A stretch of 64,000 bases of DNA from assembly GCA_016794985.1 (NCBI GenBank), contig JAEUIQ010000103.1:62001-126000 (forward strand), read 5' to 3'. The notes beneath the pieces are model-generated. The model did not search any database. It was not told the origin of the DNA and was given only the letters and a program-made list of their open reading frames with translations. This DNA is from Planctomycetaceae bacterium (GTDB taxonomy: Bacteria > Planctomycetota > Planctomycetia > Pirellulales > Pirellulaceae). Shown piece by piece: positions 28,290-37,041 of this stretch (position 1 is the first letter of the stretch; every line of letters starts with the position of its first letter). The translations under genes were made by a program, and so were the position numbers.

Positions 28290-28397
28290 GTTGATTTCGC
28301 CGACCCTAGTGAAACGGTTTGCCAGGAAATTGACAAAGACCTAGTCTAGTTGCCCGCGCCCCAACCCAACTAGGATGAGGAAGAAACCGACGCGGTT

Positions 28398-30158
28398 TTA
28401 CTGGGATTCCATCAGCCGCAAATTCGGTGCAATCGATTCAAGTTGATCCGTTAAGAGTTGACGAACTTGATTCGTTGTTTTCTGTTCCAAAGCTTCGGCC
28501 AAGATCTGCTTGGCCTGGACCACACTGACCTGCGCCGCCAATTGCTTGATCGAAGGGAGAAAGGCGGGAGACATACTAAATCGAGTCAAACCCATGCCCA
28601 GCAACAATATGAATGCTCGATGTTGGCCAGCCATTTCCCCACATAATGTCACCGGTTTCCCAACTCGATTGCAAGAATGAATCACCGACTTCAAGACCCG
28701 CAACACAGCTGGAGCCAAAGGCTGGCACAAGTGGCTTACTTTCGGGTTGTCTCGGTCAGCCGCCATCAAGTACTGCACCAAGTCATTCGATCCAATCGAA
28801 ACAAAATCGACCGCCTCTAACAACATGTCGATACAAATGGCAGCCGCAGGAACCTCGATCATCATCCCAACCGGGACCCTTTTCGGCGTGACTCCGGCTT
28901 GTTGGAGTTGCTTGGAAGCCAAGCCAACCATCTTTCGAAGCCGACGCATTTCCTCGAGGGTCGTCACCATCGGAAACAACATTCGCACTTGTCCATCCGG
29001 GAACTGCGCCGCCGCCCGCAATATTGCCCGGATTTGGGTCATGAAGAAATCGCGATGCTCGAAACTAAGCCGTATGCTTCTCCATCCCATGAAAGGGTTG
29101 GCTTCTTGGTGGTTGTGACCCAAGTAGGCCACGGTTTTGTCGCCACCAATATCCAAAGTTCGAATCGTGACGTTCTGATCAGGTGCCGCGGCGATGATTT
29201 GCGAATAGTTCTCGAACTGCTCTTGCTCGTCCGGCACGTCCGGGTGAGTCAGATACAAATACTCCGTCCGATAGAGTCCAACTCCTGTGGCACCCATGGC
29301 CGCAGCCGCCCGAACATCCGCTACATTGTTGACATTGCCCTGCAAGTGCAAGTTGACACCGTCCAATGTCTTGGCCGGCAAATCTCGATTTTCGGCCAAC
29401 TGATCTTTGAGGTCAACAAATTCGCGTTCGACTTTGCGAAACGCACGTAGGGTTTCATCGTTGGGGTTTATGATGACACTGCCATCACGGCCGTCCACGA
29501 CCACTTCATCGCCAGTGGTAACTTGGCGGAGTATTCCATTGATACCGCTTACGGCTGGAATTCCGCGACTGCGCGCAATGATCGCGGCATGGCTGGTTTG
29601 GCTACCCTTTTGCGTGACAATCCCTGCGACGTCAATGTCACCCAACGCAACGACTTGGGACGGCAGTAACTCGTCGGCAAAAACAATCAGCTTTCCATGG
29701 AGCTGATCTTTCTTCACATCTTGCTTGACATTCGAAAGGTACGCGCTCAAGCGGACAGCAATGTCGCGAATGTCGTTGACTCGCTCCTGCAAGTACTCAT
29801 CACGCGATCGTGCAAACAACGATTCGTAATACTCGACCGTGTCGCGAAGTGCCGCTTGCGCCGAAATTTGCTCGTCCGTGATCAACTTGCAGATGTGGTT
29901 GCTGAACCCGGGATCTCTCAGAATCGACCGATGGACGGCAAAGATCGCTGCTTCTTCCGGTCCTACTTGCGTGGCAACTTTTCGCTCAAGATGCTGCAAA
30001 TCCATTGCAGTTCGATGTCGAGCTGCTTCAAAGCGATCCAGTTCGGTTTTAACCTCTTCGCTGGTTATCTTGGCGGACTTGCCGCCTACGTAGATTTCCG
30101 TGATGACGTAGGCTATGCCAACCGCAATTCCAGGAGAGACTGCAATGCCTCTTCTCAT
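28398..30158 (-). CDS. ptsI: PTS enzyme I (phosphoenolpyruvate-protein phosphotransferase)
   Basis: 586 residues, near the usual 575. Enzyme I takes phosphate from PEP and passes it to HPr. The phosphorylated His is in GSQTSHAAIIARSRGIP. The PEP-binding barrel shows 'GLYRTEYLYL', 'IRTLDIGGDK', 'NPFMGWRSIR' and the catalytic Cys in TLCGEMAGQ. The N-terminal HPr-binding helical part is present (about 25-145). No HPr or enzyme II gene lies in the window. In planctomycetes such systems are often regulatory; whether this one transports sugar cannot be told. Confidence 0.94.
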   Translation of the reverse strand: MRRGIAVSPGIAVGIAYVITEIYVGGKSAKITSEEVKTELDRFEAARHRTAMDLQHLERKVATQVGPEEAAIFAVHRSILRDPGFSNHICKLITDEQISAQAALRDTVEYYESLFARSRDEYLQERVNDIRDIAVRLSAYLSNVKQDVKKDQLHGKLIVFADELLPSQVVALGDIDVAGIVTQKGSQTSHAAIIARSRGIPAVSGINGILRQVTTGDEVVVDGRDGSVIINPNDETLRAFRKVEREFVDLKDQLAENRDLPAKTLDGVNLHLQGNVNNVADVRAAAAMGATGVGLYRTEYLYLTHPDVPDEQEQFENYSQIIAAAPDQNVTIRTLDIGGDKTVAYLGHNHQEANPFMGWRSIRLSFEHRDFFMTQIRAILRAAAQFPDGQVRMLFPMVTTLEEMRRLRKMVGLASKQLQQAGVTPKRVPVGMMIEVPAAAICIDMLLEAVDFVSIGSNDLVQYLMAADRDNPKVSHLCQPLAPAVLRVLKSVIHSCNRVGKPVTLCGEMAGQHRAFILLLGMGLTRFSMSPAFLPSIKQLAAQVSVVQAKQILAEALEQKTTNQVRQLLTDQLESIAPNLRLMESQ

Positions 30159-30211
30159 AGGCCGCTAGTCTATCAGATTCGTGGGCCTGTTCCAGGCGCC
30201 TACCATCCTGT

Positions 30212-31087
30212 TCAAGTATCATCCGGCTGGGGCAAGGCGACGGCCGGGGGCTGATCGACCTTGCGAATCGACCCGCCGTCGCTGGCGCGTAAATCCAGCT
30301 GGTAAGTCGCGCCGGCTTCCACTTGAATGTAGTTGACTTGGCCGTGCACCGCACGCAATCCCAGTTCCTGCTGCAATTGGTTGTCGTTGGCCACTTTCCA
30401 AAAATCCGACCAGATCTTTTGCTCCAAATCCGAAATTTGGCCCATCGTCTGGTAAGCCGGTGGGCGCGGGTCTGCTCCATCCGAACCGGGGGCCGCGTCC
30501 GCATAGGCTGCCCCCTCGTCGATCGATTGCAAGACCGTGTCTTTGTCCCCGCGGATCCCCCGAATGATGCACAAAGATGTCCCGCGAACCAAATCCGCTT
30601 GCTCGATGTATTTGTCTTCAAACTTTGCCAGCCAACAATCCACGTTCAACAGCGCCCCTTTCAGCGTAAAGATGCGCCGCTTGCCAACTTGCCGGCCGTC
30701 CAGATCCACCTCCGTGAAAAGCACCTTCATCAGGGGCTCGCCCGTTTCAGGATCAGGCCCTAGATCGGTCACTGTCAAATACGCCAAGCGTCGATCCACC
30801 TTGATCAAACGCAACGATGTGGTCAAACGATCATTTTCCTCAGAAAGTTTCTTGATCTCCACTGTTTGCTGTTCGATTTGCTTCTTGGAATCTGACAACT
30901 CACTTTGGACCCGAGCAAATTCGGCCCGCACCGATTCAAGCTCCCGCGCCGGAACGACGTAGCGATGGTAGCCGTAATACCCCCCGTACCCCAACAGTCC
31001 AGTGAGTGCCAACAACATCAGTGTTCGCACAGCCTGGTTAAGTACAGCCAATCGCTGGATGAAATCCAAAGGTCCTTCGGCAGTCAT
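30212..31087 (-). CDS. Membrane-anchored coiled-coil protein of unknown function
   Basis: I choose the ATG at 31087 (GAGGTG nine bases upstream) over the in-frame GTG at 31099. 291 residues: one membrane helix (about 17-37), a coiled coil (about 45-95, 'FARVQSELSDSKKQIEQQTV', 'IKKLSEENDRL'), then a mixed domain with 'RRIFTLKGALLNVDCWLAKF'. The soluble part ends in a Pro-rich tail. No family is recognised. It precedes ptsI by 53 bases on the same strand, so a link with the PTS is possible but unproven. Confidence 0.75.
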   Translation of the reverse strand: MTAEGPLDFIQRLAVLNQAVRTLMLLALTGLLGYGGYYGYHRYVVPARELESVRAEFARVQSELSDSKKQIEQQTVEIKKLSEENDRLTTSLRLIKVDRRLAYLTVTDLGPDPETGEPLMKVLFTEVDLDGRQVGKRRIFTLKGALLNVDCWLAKFEDKYIEQADLVRGTSLCIIRGIRGDKDTVLQSIDEGAAYADAAPGSDGADPRPPAYQTMGQISDLEQKIWSDFWKVANDNQLQQELGLRAVHGQVNYIQVEAGATYQLDLRASDGGSIRKVDQPPAVALPQPDDT

Positions 31088-31211
31088 CGGTTTACGCACC
31101 TCATCTATCGAATTTCATCGATTTGGTTGAGCCCCAGTTAATCACTGGCTGGTGGAGCGATCCACACCAAGCAACATTGGCTCGCGGATTGAGCCAAGAC
31201 CGTTCTGCCGG

Positions 31212-32009
31212 TTACTCCTCAGCCGATCCTAATCCTAACAGTTCTCGCACGGCTGCCGTCAGATCGCGTTTTCGCATCAAGGTTTCACCTACCAGCATGG
31301 CGTCGACTCCTGCCGCTTGCCATTGGACGACCAAAGAACGGTCCGTGACTCCACTTTCGCCCACCACCAACCGATCTCGGGGAATTTGTTGCCGAATTCG
31401 AACCGTTTGTTGCGTATCGACGCGAAATGTTCGCAAGTCGCGGTTATTGACCCCAATCAATTCAGTGCCGCTCGCCAAGACAGCCTCCAAATTATCGAGA
31501 TCATGCAGTTCTGTCAGTACCGCCATACTCAAACTCCGAGCCAATTCGTAGTACTCGCGAAGTTGGGCTGGACTCAAGCATTCCGCGATCAAAAGGACTG
31601 CGTCCGCCCCAGCCACCCGAGCTTCATAGATCTGGTACGGATCGACGATGAAGTCTTTGCGCAACAGAGGCAGCGACACCCGTTGGCGAATCAATCGCAA
31701 ATAGCTCAAATCACCCTGGAAATAGGGGCCATCGGTCAATACGCTGAGGCAAGTTGCCCCCCCAATCGCATAGGCCAAAGCAATTTCCACGGGATCAAAG
31801 TCCGCCCGAATCAGCCCCGCCGATGGACTGGCTTTCTTGACTTCCGCAATCAAACGCAAGGGTGGAGCACCGCGCAACGGTCCCAGAAAATCTCGCGTCG
31901 GTGGCTGGTCCCTGGAAGATGCTTTCAATTCAGCCAAAGACGTCTGCCGCTGGCGGTGCTCCACCTCGGCTCGCTTGTTGGCAACAATTTCACTCAAGAT
32001 ATCGGACAA
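31212..32009 (-). CDS. trpC: Indole-3-glycerol-phosphate synthase
   Basis: 265 residues, converting CdRP to indole-3-glycerol phosphate in tryptophan synthesis. The barrel motifs are all present: 'LIAEVKKASPSAGLIR', 'SVLTDGPYFQG', LLRKDFIVDPYQI, 'LIGVNNRDLRTF', VGESGVTD and a closing 'AMLVGETLMR'. I start at a TTG (32009): GGAG lies eight bases upstream and the protein then opens MSDILSEIVANKRAEVE, exactly the family N-terminus. The ATG at 32150 would add 47 residues read out of frame from the upstream gene. The start lies four bases beyond the stop of the isomerase gene, so the two are coupled. Confidence 0.93.
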   Translation of the reverse strand: MSDILSEIVANKRAEVEHRQRQTSLAELKASSRDQPPTRDFLGPLRGAPPLRLIAEVKKASPSAGLIRADFDPVEIALAYAIGGATCLSVLTDGPYFQGDLSYLRLIRQRVSLPLLRKDFIVDPYQIYEARVAGADAVLLIAECLSPAQLREYYELARSLSMAVLTELHDLDNLEAVLASGTELIGVNNRDLRTFRVDTQQTVRIRQQIPRDRLVVGESGVTDRSLVVQWQAAGVDAMLVGETLMRKRDLTAAVRELLGLGSAEE

Positions 32010-32013
32010 GGAT

Positions 32014-32862
32014 TTAGCTCCAACGCTTGGCGTATTCACGACGCATGAATTGCAAGCCTTGTGCCGCAAGATATTCTTCGCTCGGATACATGCGCCGCCA
32101 AATCTTGGTTGCCGCTGATATTTCGGGCAATGCCAAACCGAACGCTTCAATCATTAGCCAACCATCGTAGCCAATTTGACGCAACGTATCAAAGGTCAAG
32201 TCCCAACGGACATCGCCTTCTCCCGGTGTGCTGCGGTCGTTCTCGGAAATATGCACATGGCACAGCACGTCAGCGCAATCGCGCAAGGCTTGTGCCGGTG
32301 ATTTCTCTTCAATGTTCGAATGGAAGGTGTCGTACATCAAGCGACAATTCGAGTGGTTGACCTCGCGCACAAACTTGGCACCATCCGCATGACAATTCAG
32401 AAAATAGCATTCGAAGCGGTTTAGCGGTTCAACGCCCAACATAACATTGCCAACTCGGGCATGTTCGGCAACTTGTCGCATGGATTCCACGCCCCAGGCC
32501 CATTCGCTGGACGTTGGGCCGCTGCCGCTGAAGTGGCCGATCGCTGAATGATAAGGGCCGATCAAATGCGTTGCTCCCAAAGCCACGCAACAATCAACAG
32601 CTCGCTTGTTGCCCGCCACTCCTGCAGCGCGCACGGCCGGGTCGGCGCTGATCGGATTATCCGGGACATTGCGAATGGTGACTGCCGTACATTCCAAACC
32701 CAAATCAGCAAATCTTCGCCCCCAGCTTTGATAATCGAGGTCGTAGTTGAACAACGGCACCTCGACACCGTCAAAGCCCAGTTTCTTGAGCATTTCCAAT
32801 GTTGGCAAAAGTCCCTCGTTTAGTTCACCCGTCCACAATAGCAGGTTCATTCCAAACTTCAT
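32014..32862 (-). CDS. Sugar phosphate isomerase/epimerase (TIM barrel)
   Basis: 282 residues from the ATG at 32862, which has GGGAG six bases upstream; the in-frame ATG at 32919 lacks support. It belongs to the xylose-isomerase-like AP_endonuc_2 family, closest in style to hydroxypyruvate isomerases and D-tagatose 3-epimerases. Likely metal ligands are Glu in GVEPLNRFE, Asp and His in LMYDTFHSN, His in CHVHISEND and Glu in WLMIEAFG. The substrate is a ketose or ketose phosphate, not assignable. It lies between sixA and trpC on the same strand. Confidence 0.85.
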   Translation of the reverse strand: MKFGMNLLLWTGELNEGLLPTLEMLKKLGFDGVEVPLFNYDLDYQSWGRRFADLGLECTAVTIRNVPDNPISADPAVRAAGVAGNKRAVDCCVALGATHLIGPYHSAIGHFSGSGPTSSEWAWGVESMRQVAEHARVGNVMLGVEPLNRFECYFLNCHADGAKFVREVNHSNCRLMYDTFHSNIEEKSPAQALRDCADVLCHVHISENDRSTPGEGDVRWDLTFDTLRQIGYDGWLMIEAFGLALPEISAATKIWRRMYPSEEYLAAQGLQFMRREYAKRWS

Positions 32863-32984
32863 GAAGGTCTCCCAGCAAAAAAGTGTAATTTGAAAAAGTA
32901 GTTCGCGACCAACAAGCAAGATGGCCGCGTCGCCAAATCACGGGCTCGCCTAGAGACAGCCGAATTCGACGCCGAACCTTAAGC

Positions 32985-33518
32985 CTAACGTTTTTTGGCG
33001 TCGTTGTCTTCAAACAAAGTACGAGGTCGCCAAATTTGTCGCAATTCACAATGCGAGAAGAAACCAACCGAATCAGCGACTGCCGCCAACCAAGTTCGGC
33101 CCACGACCTCGACGTCCGCCACGGCACCGGTTGGGAAATGTTCCGCCCGGCCTCCAATCATGTCGACAACGATTTCCATGGCGGGATTGTGGGCCGCGAT
33201 GAGGATCGTTTCCAGCGTATCGGACACGGTCGCTATCGACTGGGCAATCGCCTGCGGACTGCAAGGGTAAAGTCCTTCACACGTCCGAACCTCTGGTTTT
33301 GAATGCCCAAACTCCGCAGTCAAGAGGACGATCGTCTCTTGCGCTCGACAGGCCGGAGAAACCAAAATCAAATCCGGCACCGCGCCTTGCTCTACCAGCC
33401 ATCCTCCCATCTCGGTGGCGTTCCGGCGGCCTCGCTTGTTCAAAGGCCGGTCGATGTCCGCTAAACCAGCATGATCCCAGTCGGACTTGGCGTGTCGCAT
33501 CAACAAGAGCCGAGGCAT
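32985..33518 (-). CDS. sixA: SixA-type phosphohistidine phosphatase
   Basis: 177 residues of the histidine phosphatase fold. The RHG-type motif is LLLMRHAKSDWDH at the N-terminus, the second catalytic His is in LIAAHNPAME. SixA removes phosphate from phosphohistidine proteins such as HPr or phosphorelay domains. The ATG lies four bases past the stop of the kinase gene upstream, with GGAGG inside the kinase's last codons, so the two are translationally linked. The last 30 residues (after 'ADSVGFFSHCELRQ') extend beyond the E. coli protein of about 160. Confidence 0.9.
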   Translation of the reverse strand: MPRLLLMRHAKSDWDHAGLADIDRPLNKRGRRNATEMGGWLVEQGAVPDLILVSPACRAQETIVLLTAEFGHSKPEVRTCEGLYPCSPQAIAQSIATVSDTLETILIAAHNPAMEIVVDMIGGRAEHFPTGAVADVEVVGRTWLAAVADSVGFFSHCELRQIWRPRTLFEDNDAKKR

Positions 33519-33522
33519 TGCC

Positions 33523-35328
33523 TTACCGTCCTCCCTGTTCCTCTAGCCGTTTCCGCAGCGGATCAATAAGTGGCTTGGCCCACTCTTTATTACCGAACAA
33601 ATCGACCAACGACTGCCGAATCTCCGCTGCCTGCTCGGGATCGGTACCTTCCAAGCGATCCGCCGCAAGAATACGCGAGTTGATCTCCTTGGCTTTCATG
33701 TCGATTTCAGGTAACGCTTGCTTCAAGTACGTCTTCCGAAACACTTCCGCCGCAGCCAAGCACTCTTGAGCCTGTTCCGAGAGCGGAGTTTCACCGGCAC
33801 GATGATACGTAATTAAAGCTTGCAACTCAGCCTGCTTGTCCCACTTGGATTCGTGGTCATCGTCTGTCCATTTCAGAAATTGCTTCTCCAGATCGGTCAT
33901 GTCTTTCTTGTTGAGCTTCGACTTTAAAGCCAGCCCATTGCGAAATTGGATCGCTTCCGCCTTTGCTTTCAGCTCTTTAACTTCGGAGGCTCGTTCGTCA
34001 TCTGGATATTGTTCCAAAAACATCTCTAGTTGTTGCATGACTGCCATCGGCCGCTCTTGCGCTGGTTCAATCAGCACCCATAATTCATCCGCAGTTCGTG
34101 GGCGAATCACTCGGTCGTATACCAAATAACCGCTGACCGACAACAAGACGACGAGGCCCAGCGCCAATAACACGGTTCCTACCAACGATGGCTTCTCGGT
34201 TGCTTCTTGTTCGGTCGCTCGAACAGCCCGCTCGAAGTAGTTCTGTTCCCGAATCACGCGATTGGCTGTCGTCAGGGCAGGTGCTGAACCCTCTTCGCGC
34301 AGGGTTTCACCAGAATTTCTTGCCAAGTTTTGACGTGGTACCGCAGATTTGCCTGTCTGCGGGCGAGTCGCCGAAGACTTGCTAAGTTCCGCTGCTTTGC
34401 CCGCCCCGGTCGAACGCGGGTCCACCATCGTAGGGTTCGAACCATCCAAAGGTGCGAGCGCCAATTCTTCTTCGCCCGGCACCACTAGGTTTGTTTCCAT
34501 CTCTGCGCGCTGATGAAGAATTTCAAGAATCTCGCTTAATCGAGTGGCAACACTGCGAGCCGACCGCAAGCGATTTTCAGGCTGCTTCTTCAAGAGTTTG
34601 GCGATCAACAGACCCAGTTCTTCCGGCGCATCTTTCGCCACATCGGTTAGAAATGGCGCCTTGGTCGTACAGACTTTTTCCAGAGTTTTCTGCGGAGTGG
34701 CCCCAACAATCGGCGGCTTACCCGTCGCCAGAGCAAAGAGCACGCCACCCAAACTATACAAATCGCTCTGAATGGTGGCCGGCTTGCCCATGGCCTGTTC
34801 GGGGGACATGAATTCGGCCGTCCCCATCACCCCGGACATCGTCATCTGCTGGGCACCAAATCGCTTCGCAATCCCGTAATCAGCCAATTTGATTTGACCA
34901 TCTGCCGAACGAATAATGTTGCCTGGCTTCAAATCCCGGTGGATGACACCAATATTGTGGGAATATTGCAGCGCCTCGCAAACCTTGATGCCAATCTCGA
35001 CCGTTTCTATATAGGTAAAATGATGCCCCGCTTTTTGCATCGCGTACAGGCTTTTGCCTTCCACCAACTCCATTGCGAAGTAGAAAACGTCGCCTTGTTT
35101 TCCAAAACTAAGCAGTTGAACAATGTTGGGATGCTTCAACTCGATGAGCGTCTGGACTTCTTCTTGAAATCGTTCTAGAAAGACCGCGTCATCGGCCAAA
35201 TCCGGAGCCAATATCTTGACCGCCACGCGCTCGTTGGTCTCCGGATCAACTCCCCGATAAACGGTCCCCATCCCGCCCCGACCGAGAACCTCTTCCAATA
35301 AGTAGGGGCCCAGCTTTGACGGTATCAT
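33523..35328 (-). CDS. Membrane serine/threonine protein kinase
   Basis: 601 residues from the ATG at 35328 (MIPSKLGPYLLEEVLG); the in-frame start at 35376 adds 16 unlikely residues. The kinase domain (about 7-265) has GRGGMGTVY, VAVKIL, HRDLKPGN, DYGIAKRFG (a DYG in place of DFG) and FMSPEQAMG. A Ser/Pro-rich linker (about 280-370) leads to one membrane helix (about 382-402) and an outer part that is helical and may contain TPR-like pairs ('ERPMAVMQQLEMFLEQYPDDERASEVKELK'). It is coupled to sixA downstream and follows the pilus genes with a 211-base gap. Confidence 0.93.
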   Translation of the reverse strand: MIPSKLGPYLLEEVLGRGGMGTVYRGVDPETNERVAVKILAPDLADDAVFLERFQEEVQTLIELKHPNIVQLLSFGKQGDVFYFAMELVEGKSLYAMQKAGHHFTYIETVEIGIKVCEALQYSHNIGVIHRDLKPGNIIRSADGQIKLADYGIAKRFGAQQMTMSGVMGTAEFMSPEQAMGKPATIQSDLYSLGGVLFALATGKPPIVGATPQKTLEKVCTTKAPFLTDVAKDAPEELGLLIAKLLKKQPENRLRSARSVATRLSEILEILHQRAEMETNLVVPGEEELALAPLDGSNPTMVDPRSTGAGKAAELSKSSATRPQTGKSAVPRQNLARNSGETLREEGSAPALTTANRVIREQNYFERAVRATEQEATEKPSLVGTVLLALGLVVLLSVSGYLVYDRVIRPRTADELWVLIEPAQERPMAVMQQLEMFLEQYPDDERASEVKELKAKAEAIQFRNGLALKSKLNKKDMTDLEKQFLKWTDDDHESKWDKQAELQALITYHRAGETPLSEQAQECLAAAEVFRKTYLKQALPEIDMKAKEINSRILAADRLEGTDPEQAAEIRQSLVDLFGNKEWAKPLIDPLRKRLEEQGGR

Positions 35329-35539
35329 GCGCGTTCCGTAGCAGACGTTGAGCAGCGTCGACCGACGAATAATCAAGCGATCGGCGTTCGCATCTGGCAG
35401 GTCAGTTCATTTATTATGGAGTTGCAGTACAACGCTGGCATTGGAATGGCGATCATGCTTCACAACAAGCCGACATCAAGCCGACAAATCCGCATGTGGA
35501 GACGATGCGGATTTACCATGCTTTCAGCCTTACTAAGCA

Positions 35540-36949
35540 CTATCCACCAGCCTTCGACGACAATTCCGTAATCATCGTGATCAGCGGCATAAACAGAGCC
35601 AACACGATAAACAATACCACCGCCCCCAAAAAGACAATCAACATCGGTTCGATCAATTTCATCAAACCATCCGTCAGCGTCGTCACCTCTTCATCATAGT
35701 AGTCGGCAACTTTGTACATCATCCGGTCAAGCTCACCAGTCTCCTCGCCGACGTCAACCATGTTGACCACCAAATCTTCGATCACCGGCTTCTTGTGGAA
35801 CATGAAATAAACCGCGGCACCAAGGACACCCAAGCCCGCCGCAGCCATCAGCAATTCATTTCGGTAAACTTGATTGAAAAACAAAACGCACAAAGGAGGG
35901 GTGGAAAACATCGCCATCCAGAAAAAACAAGCCACCGGATGAAACCCCGGCACTGAATTCCTCTTGAGAGGACGGGCGATACTTTCACCTTCTCGAATGG
36001 CATCGCTAACACGATGAAAGATCTTTTCGTACATCGCATTACCCGATGTTTCTCGAGTAATCGTCAAGCTTTCCAAAATCGGCACACCCGATGCAACCAA
36101 GGTCCCCAACGTCCGGGTCGTTCTCGCCAGATTCGCTTTCTCAGCCAATTTGCCGAATAACGGTAACTTCAAAATATACAAATGCCATCCCATGCGTCCT
36201 GCCTTGAAGCGGCAAACCAACGCGATGAACATGATCACGGTAAAAGGGATCAGGGGGAACATGAACCACAGGCGAGTACAAGTGTTTGTGACGTCAACCA
36301 ACAAAGTCGTCACGAACGGTAGGTCCTTCATGCCGAATTCTTCGAACATCTTCAAGAACTGGGGCACGATATATAGGATGATCGCCGCCAAGATACCGAA
36401 GGTCACCAAGATCACCATCGCCGGATAAATCATGGCGCCGATCACCTTGTTTTTGAGCCTTTGCGATCGTTCTTTGAACTCCGCCAATCGCTGCAAAATG
36501 GCTTCCAAGGCACCGCCTGCTTCGCCGGCCTTGATCATGTTGACATACAATCGATCGAATACCTTCGGCGATTTGCCCATCGCTTCGGAAAGCGTGGATC
36601 CACCTTCAATTTCTTCGCAAACATCAATTAGGGCATTCTTCAGCCCACCAGGCCGCGCTTGTGCTTCCAGGATTTTCAAGCTACGTAAGATCGGCAAACC
36701 CGCATCCTGAAGAATGGATAGCTGCCGCGTGAAGGTCACGATCTTTTTGCCACCCGCTCCGCCCAAGGCAAAGGTTTTGCGTCCCCGCCCGCGCTTGGCC
36801 GCCGCTTTGGCTTTTTGCACACTGATTTTGGTGACGTAGTAGCCCATCGAGCGAATCGTGGCTTGGGCTTCATCCTGATTGGTTGCATCGATCACATCGC
36901 GTATCGGTTGCCCTAACGCGTCGTAAGCTTCAAATTGAAAAGTTGGCAT
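35540..36949 (-). CDS. pilC: PilC/GspF-type inner-membrane platform protein with an inserted segment
   Basis: 469 residues against about 405 for typical PilC. It is the inner-membrane platform of type IV pili or type II secretion. Two GspF domains are clear: 'FTRQLSILQDAGLPILRSL' to 'IVPQFLKMFEEF', and 'ARTTRTLGTLVASGVPILESL' to the C-terminal helix. Between the normal 'ARPLKRNSVPGF' and 'VVNMVDVGEETGELDRM' lie about 57 extra residues (337-393) with one or two hydrophobic stretches (CFFWMAMFSTPPLCVLFF and 'LLMAAAGLGVLGAAVYFMF'). This is not a frameshift, since both flanks are in one frame. It lies 92 bases after pilB-1. Confidence 0.92.
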   Translation of the reverse strand: MPTFQFEAYDALGQPIRDVIDATNQDEAQATIRSMGYYVTKISVQKAKAAAKRGRGRKTFALGGAGGKKIVTFTRQLSILQDAGLPILRSLKILEAQARPGGLKNALIDVCEEIEGGSTLSEAMGKSPKVFDRLYVNMIKAGEAGGALEAILQRLAEFKERSQRLKNKVIGAMIYPAMVILVTFGILAAIILYIVPQFLKMFEEFGMKDLPFVTTLLVDVTNTCTRLWFMFPLIPFTVIMFIALVCRFKAGRMGWHLYILKLPLFGKLAEKANLARTTRTLGTLVASGVPILESLTITRETSGNAMYEKIFHRVSDAIREGESIARPLKRNSVPGFHPVACFFWMAMFSTPPLCVLFFNQVYRNELLMAAAGLGVLGAAVYFMFHKKPVIEDLVVNMVDVGEETGELDRMMYKVADYYDEEVTTLTDGLMKLIEPMLIVFLGAVVLFIVLALFMPLITMITELSSKAGG

Positions 36950-37041
36950 TGCACCGTTCCAAGAAAAATCGACCCTCGACCGTCGTCCCCGTAATTCTAA
37001 CGCGGTAGCCCCTTTTTTGCACCTCTAATTTTCATTTTTTT

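Noticed and set aside
31317..32048. 243-codon plus-strand frame
   Set aside because: Lies entirely antisense to trpC, which has full family motifs; the antisense frame shows no domain.
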